NCBI GenBank assembly: GCA_014529385.2
Contig: CM043944.1
Location: forward strand, 86,641,884-86,705,883
DNA: 64,000 nt
Direction: 5' to 3'
From: Adiantum capillus-veneris
Lineage: Eukaryota > Streptophyta > Polypodiopsida > Polypodiales > Pteridaceae
The position numbers and the translations under genes are program-made. The notes under the pieces are model-generated. The model was not told where the DNA came from. It ran no database searches and saw nothing but the letters and a program-made list of their open reading frames with translations. This document shows, piece after piece, positions 47,395-59,154 of this stretch (the first letter of the stretch is position 1; the number at the start of each line of letters is the position of its first letter).

Positions 47395-50300
47395 AAGGTC
47401 CACCACTTGTTCAAGTTAGATCTAAGCAAGTATACATAGTAATCTTTTAAGCTAGTAGGGAAGGGAAAAGTAAGGTCCACCACTTGTCCAAGCTCAGCTC
47501 TAGACAACATGGAGAGATTTGAGGTCTACTAATTGTCTAATATAGGCTAACTATATTGAAACATAGACAGAAGAAAAGTTCCACCACTTGTCCAATCTAG
47601 GGTCCATTGAAACATGGAGAGAAGGATGCTCCACCATTTGTCCAAAATAGGCTCCATTGAAACATGAAGAGAAGCAATATGCACCATGTCTTCGAGATGC
47701 TAGGCTCCATTGAAATACCTTAAACCCACGATATTTTGTATATGTGGGGTTTAAATTCAAGGTCCACCACTTGTCCAACCTATAAGGCTATATCTAAAAT
47801 GGTATTATTTACCACCACCTGGAATGCACATGATAGGTTTTACATAGGGGTCTGGTTCCAAGGTCCACCACTTGTCCAAGCTAACTCTATTGAAACATAG
47901 AGAGAATCAAAGGTCCACCACTTGTCCAAGCTAGGCTCCATTGAAACATGGAGAGAAGGATGCTCCACCATTTGTCCAAGCCAGGTTCGTTTGAAACATG
48001 AAGAGAAGCAAGCTGCACCATGTCTCCAAGATGCTAGGCTCCAGCGAAAAACATTAAACCCACGATATTTCGTACATGGGGGTTTACATTCAAGGTCCAC
48101 CACTTGTCCAACCTATTATCACTAGTAGCCTGAGTGGTTTGGTCTCAAGATTCACCACTTTTTTACTCTATGTCATTATATTAAGAAGATCTGGGTGTTA
48201 AGGTCCACCACTTGTCCAACCTATAAGGCTATATCTTAAAGGTTATTCTTTCGTACCACTTGGAATGACCATGATAGGTTTTACATGGGGGTTTGGCAAG
48301 GTCCACCACTTGTCCAAGATAACTCTATTGAAACATAGAGAGAAGCAAAGGTCCACCACTTGTCCAAGCTAGGGTCCATTGAAACATGCAGAGAAGGATG
48401 CTCCACCATTTGTCCAAGATACGCTCCATTGAATGATGAAGAGAAGCAAGCTACACCATGTCTCCACGATGCTAATCTCCATTGAAATACCTTAAACCCA
48501 TGATATTTCGTACATGGGGGTTTACATTCAAGGTCCACCACTTGTCCAACCTATTATCTCTAGTAGCATGAGTGGTTTGGTCTCAAGATTCACCACTTTT
48601 CCACTCTATGTCATTATATTAAGAATATCTGGGTGCTAAGGTCCACCACTTGTCCAACCTATAAGGCTATATCTTAAACTTTATTCTTTCTCACCACTTG
48701 GAGTTACCATGATAGGTTTTATATGGGGCTTTTGTTCCAAGCTCCACCACTTGTCCAACCTAACTGAATTGAAACAAAGAGAGAAGCAAAAGGTCCACCA
48801 CTTGTCCAAGGTAGGCTCCATTGAAACATGGAGAGAAGGATGCTCCACCATTTGTCAAAGATAGGCTCCATTGAAACATGAAGAGAAGCAAGCTGCACCA
48901 TGTCTCCAAGATGCTAGGCTCCATTGAAATACCTTAAACCCATGATATTTCGTACATGGGGTATACATTCAAGGTCCACCACTTGTCCAACCTATTATCC
49001 TTAGTAGCATGAGTGGTTTGGTCTCAAGATTCACCACTTTTCCACTCTATGTCGTTATATTAAGAAGATCTAGGTTTTAAGGTCGACCACTTGTCCAACC
49101 TATAAGGCTAGATGTTAAAGGGTATTATTTCTCGCCACTTGGAATGACCATGATATGTTTTACATGGGGGTTTGGTTCCAAGGTCCACCACTTGTCCAAG
49201 CTAACTCTATGGAAACATAGAGAGAAGCAAAGGTCCACCACTTGAGACATTTAGAGAAGGGTGATCCCCCATTGGTGGAAGATAGGCTCCATCGAAACAT
49301 GAAGAGAAGCAAGCTGCACCATGTCTCCAAGATGCTAGGCTTCATCGAAATACCTTAAACCCAGGATATTTTATACATGGGGGGTTTACATTCAAGGTCC
49401 ACCACTTGTCCAAGCTATTATCGCTAGTAGCATGAATGGTTTTGTCTCAAGATTCACCACTTTTCCACTCTATGTCATTATATCAAGAATATGTGGGTGT
49501 TAAGGTCCACCACTTGTCCAACCTATAAGTCTATATCTTAAAGGTTATTCTTTCTTACCACTTGGAGTGACCATGATAGGTTTTATATGGGGGTTTGGTT
49601 CCAAGCTCCATCACTTGTCCAAGCTAACTCTATTGAAACAGAGAGAGGAGCAAAGGTCCACCACTTGTCCAAGCTAGGCTCCATTGAAACATGGAGAGAG
49701 GATGCTCCACCATTTGTCCAAGATAGGCTCCATTGAAACATGACGAGAAGCAAGGTGCACCATGTCTCCAAGATGCTAGGCTCCAACGAAAAACATTAAA
49801 CCCACGATATGTCGTAGATGAGGGGTTTACATTCAAGGTCCAAAACTTGTCCAAGCTATTATTGGTAGTAGCCTGAGTGGTTTGGTCTCAAGATTCACCA
49901 CTTTTTCACTCTATGTCATTATATTAAGAATATGTGGGTGTTAAGGTCCACCACTTGTCCAACCTATAAGGCTACATCTTAAAGGTTATTCCTTTGTACC
50001 ACTTGGAGTGACCATGATAGGTTTTACATGGGGGTTTGGTTCCAAGGTCCACCACTTTTCCAAGCTAACTCTATTGAATCATAGAGAGAAGCAAAGGTCC
50101 ACCACTTGTCCAAGCTAGGCTCCATTGAAACATGGAGAGAAGGATGCTCCACCATTTGTCGAAGCTAACTCTATTGAGACATGGGGGGTTTACGTTCAAG
50201 GTCCACCACTTTCCAAGTTATTACCGCTAGTAGCATGAGTGGTTTTGTCTCAAGATTCACCACCTTTTCACTCTATGTCATTATGTTAAGAATATTTGGG

Positions 50301-53300
50301 TGTTAAGGTCCACCACTTGTCCAACCTATAAGACTATATCTTAAAGTTTATTCTTTCTCACGACTTGGAGTGACCATGATAGGTTTTACATTGGGGTTTG
50401 GTTCCAAGGTCCACTACTTGTCCAAGCTAACTCTATTGAAACATAGAGAGAAGCAAAGGTCCACCACTTGTCCAAGCTAGGGTCCATTGAAACATAGAGA
50501 GAAGGATGCTCCACCATTTGTCCGATATAGGCTCCATTGAAACATGAAGAGAAGCAAGGTGCACCATGTCTCCAAGATGCTAGGCTCCATCTAAATACCT
50601 TAACCCACCATATTTCGTAGATGTGGGGTTTACATTCAAGTTCCACCACTTGTCCAACCTATAAGTCTATATCTTAAAGGTTATTCTTTCTTACCACTTG
50701 GAGTGACCATGATAGGTTTTATATGGGGGTTTGGTTCCAAGATCCACCACTTGTCCAAGCTAACTCTATTGAAACAGAGAGAGAAGCAAAGGTCCACCAC
50801 TTGTCCAAGCTATTATCGCTAGTAGCATGAGTGGTTTTGTCTCAAGATTCACCACTTTTTCACTCTATGTCATTATATTAAGAATATTTGGGTGTTAACG
50901 TCCACCACTTGTCCAACCTATAAGCCTAAATTTTAAAGGTGATTCTTTCTCACCACTTGGAGTGACCATGATAGGTTTTACATGGGGGTTTGAGTTCCAA
51001 GCTCCACCACTTGTCCAAGCAAACTCTATTGAATCATAGAGAGAAGCAAAGGTCCACCACTTGTCCAAGCTAGGGTCCATTGAAACATAGAGAGAAGGAT
51101 GCTCCACCATTTGTCCAAGATAGGCTCCATCGGAAAATGAAGAGAAGCAAGTTGCACCATGTCTCCAAGATGCTAGGCTTCATCGAAATACCTTAAACCC
51201 AGGATATTTTGTACATGGGCGGTTTACATTCAAGGGCCGATACTTGTCCAAGCTATTATCGCTAGTAGCATGAGTGGATTTGTCTCAAGATTCACCACTT
51301 TTTCACTCTATGTCATTATATTAAGAATATGTGGGTGTTAAGGTCCACCACTTGTCCAACCTATAAGTCTATATCTTAAAGGTTATTCTTTCTTACCACT
51401 TGGAGTAACCATGATAGGTTTTACATGGGGATTTGGTTCCAAGCTCCACCACTTGTCCAAGCTAACTCTATTGAAACAGAGAGAGAAGCAAAGGTCCATC
51501 ACTTGTCCAAGCTACGGTCCATTGAAACATGGAGAGAAGGATGCTCCAACATTTGTCCAAGATAGGCTCCATTGAAACATGAAGAGAAGCAAGGTGCACC
51601 ATGTCTCCAAGATGCTAGACTCCATCTAAATACCTTAAACCCACCATATTTCGTGGATGGGGGGTTTACATTCAAGGTCCACCACTTGTCCAACCTATAA
51701 GTCTATATCTTAAAGGTTATTCTTTCTTACCACTTGGAGTGACCATAATAGGTTTTATATGGGGGTTTTGTTCCAAGCTCCACCACTTGTCTAAGCTAAC
51801 TGTATTGAAACAGAGAAAGAAGAAAAGGTCCACCACTTGTCCAAGCTAGGCTCCATTGTAACATGGAGAGAAGGATGCTCCACCATTTGTCCAAGATAGG
51901 CTCCATTGAAACATGACGAGAAGCAAGCTGCACCATGTCTCCAAGATGCTAGGCTCCATCTAAAAACATTAAACCCATGATATGTCGTAGATGAGGGGTT
52001 TACATTCAAGGTCCAACACTTGTCCAAGCTATTATTGGTAGTAGCCTGAGTGGTTTGGTCTCAAGATTCACCACTTTTCCACTCTATGTCATTATATTAA
52101 GAATATGTGGGTGTTAAGGTCCACCACTTGTACAACCTATAAGGCTACATCTTAAAGGTTATTCCTTCTTACCACTTGGAGTGACCATGATAGGTTTTAC
52201 ATGGGGGTTTGGTTTCAAGTTCCACCACTTGTCCAAGCTAACTCTATTGAATTATAGAGAGAAGCAAAGGTCCACCACTTGTCTAAGCTAGGCTCCATTG
52301 AAACATGGAGAGAAGGATGCTCCATCATTTCTCAAAGCTAACTCTATTAAAACATGGGGGGTTTACGTTCAAGGTCCACCACTTGTCCAAGCTATTATCG
52401 CTAGTAGCATGAGTGGTTTTGTCTCAAGATTCACCACTTTATCACTCTATGTCATTATATTAAGGATATCTAGGTGTTAAGGTCCACCATTTGTCCAACC
52501 TATAAGGCTATATATTAAAGGTTATTCTTTCTCACGACTTGGAGTGACCATGATAGGTTTTACATTGGGGTTTGGTTCCAAGGTCCACCACTTGTCCAAG
52601 CTAACTCTCTTGAAACATAGAGAGAAGCAAAGGTCCACCACTTGTGCAAGCTAGGGTCCATTGAAACATGGAGAGAAGGATGGTCCACCATTTGTCCAAG
52701 ATAGGCTCCATTGAAACATGAAGAGAAGCAAAGTGCACCATGTCTCCAAGATGCTAGGCTCCATCTAAATACCTTAAACCCACGATATTTCGTAGATGGG
52801 GGGTTTACATTCAAGGTCCACCACTTGTCCAACCTATTATCGCTAGTAGCATGAGTGGTTTGCTCTCAAGATTCACCACTTTTCCACTCTATGCCATTAT
52901 ATTAAGAATATCTTGGTGTTAAGGTCCACCACTTGTCCAACCTATAAGGATATATCATTAAGGTTATTCTTTCTCACCACTTGGAGTGAACATGATAGGT
53001 TTTACATGGGGGTTTGGTTCCAAGGTCCACCACTTGTCCAAGCTAACTCTATTGAAACCTAGAGAGAAACAAAGGTCCACTACTTGTCCAAGCTAGGCTC
53101 CATTGAAAGATGGAGAGAACGATGCTCCACCATTTGTCGAAGCTAAGTCTATTGAAACATGGGGGGTTTACGTTCAAGTTCCACCACTTGTCCAAGCTAT
53201 TATCGCTAGTAGCATGAGTGGTTTTGTCTCAAGATTCACCATTTTTTCACTCTATGTCATTATATTAAGAATATTTGGGTGTTAAGGTCCACCACTTGTC

Positions 53301-53960
53301 CAACCTATAAGGCTATATCTTAAAGGTTATTCTTTCTCACCACTTGGAGTGACCATGATAGGTTTTACATGGGGGTTTGGTTCCAAGGTCCACCACTTGA
53401 ATCATAGAGAGAAGCAAAGGTCCACCACTTGTCCAAGCTAGGCTCCATTGAAACATGGAGAGAAGGATGCTCCACCATTTGTCCAAGATAGGATCCATTG
53501 AAACATGAAGAGAAGCAAGCTGCACCATGTCTCCAAGATGCTAGGCTCCATCAAAATACCTTAAACCCACGATATTTCGTAGATGGGGGGATTACTTTCA
53601 AGGTCCACGACTTGTCCAAGCTATTATCGCTAGTAGCATGGTTTGGTCTCAAGATTCACCATGCAGTTTTCCACTCTATGTCATTACATTAAGAATATCT
53701 TGGTGTTAAGGTCCACCACTTGTCCAACCTATAAGGCTATATCTTAAATGATATTTTTTCTCACCACTTGGAATATGCATGATATGTTTTACATGGGGTT
53801 TTGCTCCAAGGTCCACCACTTGTCCAAGCTAGATCTATTACATATATATTATACATACAATATTCAACTAGATTCCCTACCTATCATGTCCAGTAGCATG
53901 GATGCTATAGCTTTAAGGTCCACCACTTGTCCAACCTATACTCTCTTATGTAAGGGAGAT
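47395..53960 (+). repeat. Main right satellite array (GGTCCACCACTTGTCC, 440-bp order)
   Basis: About 16 higher-order units. The block GATAGGTTTTACATGGGGGT recurs at about 47,834, 48,271, 48,713, 49,155, 49,577, 50,017, 50,382, 50,717, 50,972, 51,415, 51,750, 52,195, 52,556, 53,003, 53,360 and 53,777. Full units are about 440 bp; shorter ones (335-365 and 255) are internal deletions. Each unit holds four to six copies of AAGGTCCACCACTTGTCCAA plus TCCATTGAAACATGGAGAGA. Long open frames are repeat translations. Confidence 0.95.
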
Positions 53961-54300
53961 CTCGCTATAAATTCAAAACCTTCCCGCCTAAATTTAAAAT
54001 TCAAAATCTAATTGCCTAAATTTAAAATATCCCGCCTAAATTTTAAAATATCCCGCCCAAATTTTAAAATTCAAACTTTTTTATAAAAATTTAAATTTTA
54101 CTACTTAAATTTAAAATATTCCACGCGAAATTGATTTTAAATTCAAGTTTACCACAAAAAGATATCATTATACCACCTAAATTCAAATATGCAAACCTCA
54201 AATCATTATATTGTACATAAATTCAAACAAATTCAAATTATGTACAATATTAGTTTGCATAGATATGAATTTATCACACCTAAATTATGTCACCATGTTA
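53961..54300. repeat. AT-rich short repeat CCTAAATTTAAAATATCCCG
   Basis: Four to five diverged copies of a 20-bp unit (CCGCCTAAATTTAAAAT) at 53,980-54,130 inside very AT-rich sequence. Two isolated copies of the big array motif follow at 54,328 and 54,411. Confidence 0.7.
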
Positions 54301-54419
54301 GAGAGAGTGGTTAGAGAATTTGAACAAGGTCCACCACTTGTCCAACCTAGATACCAAGAAGGATTGAGTGTACAAGGTATTGTTTGGAGGTCCTTATAGT
54401 CCACTGGTCTCAAGGTCCA

Positions 54420-55640
54420 CCACTTGTGGTAAGGGTCACCAAAAAGTGTATATATTCATCCAAAGAAATACACGTATTTTTGGTCTACATGTCCTAGTTT
54501 AAACCACTTATGTCCATTAGGTGTATCACTAAACAACACTACTATTTTTGAGAAACAGAAGTTACAATCATATCTACAAATGGATTAGAGGAAAATCAGC
54601 TCAGCATACATCCAGAACTCGCTACAAGAATCGACTTTAACAGATCACGCAAGTAAGTCTTCCATTCAAGATTACTAGTATTACAATGTGTTAGTTATTT
54701 GTGATATTTATGTATGTATATATACTATGTGTGCATATCGTAATTAAGTGTAATTGTGTATCTGCATTATGTATGAGTATTACAATGAAATAACACAAAT
54801 ATACATACATACACATAGATAACACAGACGCACACATACATGAGCATGTATTTTCAAGAGAGAGATAGCAAGATACAGAGATAGATAGAGAGAGAGAGAG
54901 AGAGAGAAATACATGTTTTCTAGAGAGAGGAGAGAGAGAAAGATAACAGATTTCACTGTGTTTATGTATGTGGAAGAGAGGAAGACGATGTATGGGAATA
55001 TGTGCACGTATTTTCAAGAGAGAGACAACAAGATAACAGATTTCACTGTGGTTATGTATGTGGAAGTGAGGAAGACGATGTGTGGGAATATGTGCATGTA
55101 TTTTCAAGAGAGAGACAACAAGATAACAGATTTCACTATGGTTATGTATGTGGAAGAGAGGAAGACGATGTGTAGGAATATGTGTATGTGTGCGGGGATA
55201 TTTTTAAACTACGTATCTCTGTCTTTTGACGAGAGAGTGTGTGTGCAAGAAGAGTTACAAAGAACCATCTTCTCTATATGAAGAAAGACAGAGAGTGAGA
55301 GAGAGAAATACCTGTTTTTTCTCTATTCGTGAGGTGTGCAATGTCTCCTGAGAAGAAGCTATGCCCGATCCTGCCCTTCTGGAAAGCGTTGCGTACGCTG
55401 CTGTTTCTTTATCTTGTGCGCGAACTTTCAATCCTGTGCACTCCACCTGTGTGTTGTGTACGATGCCGGGCTTGCTCCTCTACGTGCGCGTATACTCCAA
55501 CTGTGTACGATCCGTGTGCGCTTTCTGTGTGTTTGCTGCTCGCCTGCTTTCTCTGTGTGCGTTGCCCGTGCGCTCTCTCTGTGCCTAATCTTGATAGGGT
55601 TTATTAGAATGCCACGTATGCTACAAGTCCATGTTTTATC
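54420..55640. other. GA/CT-rich DNA with 90-bp tandem repeat; no gene
   Basis: A 90-bp unit containing AGATAACAGATTTCACTGTG and GGAAGACGATGTGTGGGAAT starts at 54,941, 55,031 and 55,121. The CT-rich stretch 55,330-55,610 has open frames in all three plus-strand frames, which is a compositional effect and not evidence for a gene. Confidence 0.6.
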
Positions 55641-55784
55641 ATAGGATTAAAAAAAACAAAAGCAATATAAAACATTAACCAATTCACACAGCCAAAATTA
55701 AAGAAATCATGGTTGAAAATATGCAAAACATGCGTAACTCTATACTATGAATTCACATTATAAAAAAAAAAAAATTTGGGCGCT

Positions 55785-56060
55785 GTCCCTAGCCCCGCGG
55801 GGGCGCTGCCCCTCGACCCCGCCCGGCAGTCGCACCGGGAGGCGACAAGGGGCTGCCGCCCCTTGACCCCACCCGGGGTGCTGCCCCGGACCCCGCCTGG
55901 GGCGCTTCCCTAGGACCCCGCCCGGAACAATATCCCAAAATCAGCCTCCCAAGCCCCGCCATCGAGAGCGCTATATTCCACATCCCCATGAAGAGCGCTA
56001 CCCCCAAACCTCACGTGGAAGCGCTGCCTTGCCCTAAGACCCCGCATCTAGAGTGCTAAA
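55785..56060. repeat. GC-rich island of GCGCTGCCCC..GACCCCGCC repeats
   Basis: An abrupt GC-rich patch in AT-rich DNA, introduced by an A12 run. A unit of about 22-30 bp (GGGGCGCTGCCCCTCGACCCC) is repeated with decay eight or more times and fades by 56,060. It is strongly self-complementary (GGGGCGCTGCCCC). Such patches are often seen within retroelement LTRs; no LTR ends were seen here. Confidence 0.8.
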
Positions 56061-56630
56061 TGGTAACATTCTTCATTAGTGAAATTTTGAACATAAATTA
56101 TATTTAGTATATACTTAAATATAATACAAATATTAACATATTAACTATACTACTAATTTACTATAGAAGTTCTAGATTATGTCCCATACTATATTTAAGG
56201 TGCCAAAGGTTTGGCCTTATGGTCCTAGATTTAGCCAAGTGGTCAACACATATAGGACCAAGTGCACACTGTGCCACAAAACTTGGCCACCACTTCACTT
56301 GCCAAAGTTTAGGCCACATGGTCAATCCTAAGTTTCCAATGTTCTTATTATGTCACCTTTTGCCTCGTGGAAAACCTAGGCTTGTTTTCACATACTCAGG
56401 CACTTCAAGCCATAATAAATTTTCATTACTCTTCGGCAACCCTTTTGTTCAAGTCTTTGAAAAAACGTTGCTTAAGGCCACCCTAAACCATTTTCATTTA
56501 GGGGTGTCTAAAACTAGCTTTTTGGCAATTCGAGAAGAAAATGGTCAAAGTTTTATACTTAGTTTTAACCACTTGACCAATTCAAATATTGGAAAGCAAG
56601 GTCTTGTAATACTTTTCTTTGGACATCACA
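56061..56630. other. Unrecognised open frame 56219-56671; probably non-coding
   Basis: The 150-codon plus-strand frame has no recognised domain and runs into the motif array at its end, so I do not accept it as a gene. Confidence 0.3.
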
Positions 56631-56639
56631 CATTAAAAC

Positions 56640-59060
56640 TAGGTCCCTCACTTGTCCAAGCTATGCTCTAATACAATAAAGGGCTTTTGGTTTCAAGATG
56701 CACCACTTTCCCAACCTTGATTCCATTAAAGAAGCTAGCTCTACTTAGACATTTAATAGCAAGGTCATGTAGCAGTTCACATTGAACATTTTCCATGGCA
56801 GCTAGCTCCACCACTTATCTAAGCTATGCTCTAATACAGTAAGGGGGTTTTGGTTTCAAGATCCACCACTTGTCCAAACTTGATTTGGGAAGCAAGGTCC
56901 TATAATAGTTTGCTTTGGACATTCACCATTACAACTAAGTCCACGACTTCTCCAAGCTATGTTCTAATACACTAAGGACGTTTTGGTTTGAAGGAGAACC
57001 ACTTGTACGACTTTGTTTTTGGAAGTAAGGTCTTTACATAGTTCACCTTGGACCTTGGACATTGGATGCTACAACTAAGCCCACCACTTGTCCAAGCTAT
57101 CCTCTATATATAGCCAAAGGGTTTGGGTTTCAAGATTCACCACTTTTCCAACCTTTCTTCCATTAAAGAAAGGAGGGGCATTATAACTAGGTCCACCACT
57201 TGTCCAAGCTATGCTCTGATATAGAAAGGGGATTTTCGTTTCAAGGTCCACCACGTGTTCAACCTTGCAAGACTCAAGGGATACTTGGACATTGGAAAGC
57301 CTAGTCCTATAGTAGTTGATAGGTGGCAGTGGGTATAACAACTAGGTCCAACCTATGCTCTCATATAGCAAAGAGGCTTTGGTTTCAAGGTCCACCACTT
57401 GTCCAACCTTGCTTCCATTAAAGAAATGAGGGGCTACGTAAACATTGGCAAGCAAGGTAGAAAGTTCCTAAGGTATTTCACCTTGGATATTGGGCATTAT
57501 AACTAGGTCCACCACTTGTCCAAGCTATGCTCTGATATAGAAAGGGGATTTTCGTTTCAAGGTCCACCACGTGTTCAACCTTGCAAGACTCAAGGGATAC
57601 TTGGACATTGGAAAGCATAGTCCTATAGTAGTTGATAGGTGGCAGTGGGTATAACAACTAGGTCCAACCTATGCTCTCATATAGCAAAGAGGCTTTGGTT
57701 TCAAGGTCCACCACTTGTCCAACCTTGCTTCCATTAAAGAAATGAGGGGCTACGTAAACATTGGCAAGCAAGGTAGAAAGGTCCTAAGGTATTTCACCTT
57801 GGATATTGGGCATTATAACTAGGTCCACCACTTGTCCAAGCTATGCTCTGATATAGAAAGGGGATTTTCGTTTCAAGGTCCACCACGTGTTCAACCTTGC
57901 AAGACTCAAGGGATACTTGGACATTGGAAAGCCTAGTCCTATAGTAGTTGATAGGTGGCAGTGGGTATAACAACTAGGTCCAACCTATGCTCTCATATAG
58001 CAAAGAGGCTTTGGTTTCAAGGTCCACCACTTGTCCAACCTTGCTTCCATTAAAGAAATGAGGGGCTACGTAAACATTGGCAAGCAAGGTAGAAAGTTCC
58101 TAAGGTATTTCACCTTGGATATTGGGCATTATAACTAGGTCCACCACTTGTCCAAGCTATGCTCTGATATAGAAAGGGGATTTTCGTTTCAAGGTCCACC
58201 ACGTGTTCAACCTTGCAAGACTCAAGGGATACTTGGACATTGGAAAGCATAGTCCTATAGTAGTTGATAGGTGGCAGTGGGTATAACAACTAGGTCCAAC
58301 CTATGCTCTCATATAGCAAAGAGGCTTTGGTTTCAAGGTCCACCACTTGTCCAACCTTGCTTCCATTAAAGAAATGAGGGGCTACGTAAACATTGGCAAG
58401 CAAGGTAGAAAGGTCCTAAGGTATTTCACCTTGGATATTGGGCATTATAACTAGGTCCACCACTTGTCCAAGCTATGCTCTGATATAGAAAGGGGATTTT
58501 CGTTTCAAGGTCCACCACGTGTTCAACCTTGCAAGACTCAAGGGATACTTGGACATTGGAAAGCATAGTCCTATAGTAGTTGATAGGTGGCAGTGGGTAT
58601 TACAACTAGGTCCAACCTATGCTCTCATATAGCAAAGAGGCTTTGGTTTCAAGGTCCACCACTTGTCCAACCTTACTTCCATTAAATAAATGAGGGGCTA
58701 CGTAAACATTGGCAAGCAAGGTAGCAAGGTCCTAAGGTATTTCACCTTGGATATTGGGCATTATAACTAGGTCCACCACTTGTCCAAGCTATGCTCTGAT
58801 ATAGAAAGGGGATTTTCGTTTCAAGGTCCACCACGTGTTCAACCTTGAAAGCCTCAAGGGATACTTGGACATTCTAAAGCCTAGTCCTATAGTAGTTGAT
58901 AGGTGGCAGTGGGTATTACAACTAGGTCCACCACTTGTCCAACCTATGCTCTAATATAGCAAGGATGCTTTGGTTTCAAGATCCACCATAATTTCCAACC
59001 TTGCTTCCATTAATATAGCAAGGAGGATTTTGTCTCAAGGTTCACCACTTGTCCAACCTA
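56640..59060 (+). repeat. GGTCCACCACTTGTCC array, right block upstream of DUF7869 gene
   Basis: Same motif in the same orientation as 41-54 kb but in a different higher-order context (AAGCTATGCTCTAATA, TTTTGGTTTCAAGATCCACC, CTTCCATTAAAGAA). It ends just upstream of the acceptor CACTTACAG that precedes the DUF7869-like frame, so it probably occupies the gene's upstream intron or promoter. Confidence 0.9.
57140..58880 (+). repeat. 316-bp tandem satellite, five-plus near-identical units
   Basis: The landmark GCTCTGATATAGAAAGGGGA starts at 57,213, 57,529, 57,845, 58,161, 58,477 and 58,793: exactly 316 bp each time. Units are almost identical (single-base differences such as AAAGTTCC/AAAGGTCC), so amplification is recent. 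Each unit holds perfect or variant forms of the 16-bp motif, one of them GGTCCACCACGTGTTCAACC. Confidence 0.97.
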
Positions 59061-59154
59061 TGCAAACCTTTTCCATGTTGTAGCATGATTTTTTGTTTGA
59101 AGAGTATTTTTCTATAACTATGGATTTAACAATGTAATCTTTTTCACTTACAGG

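Noticed and set aside
47395-54000. Many open frames with LDKWWTF, AWTSGGPW or SSCFNGAYLGQMV segments (also at 30.8-38.4 kb)
   Set aside because: They are translations of the satellite units; they recur with each unit, in several frames, and break wherever units vary.
55329-55644. Overlapping Cys-rich frames near 55.4 kb
   Set aside because: All three plus-strand frames are open because the region is CT/TGTG-rich. The cysteines come from TGT/TGC repeats and no metallothionein-type spacing is seen.
30600-59060. CRISPR-like repeat-spacer pattern of the 16-bp motif
   Set aside because: Spacers are themselves repeated blocks, spacing is irregular, and the context is a eukaryotic genome.
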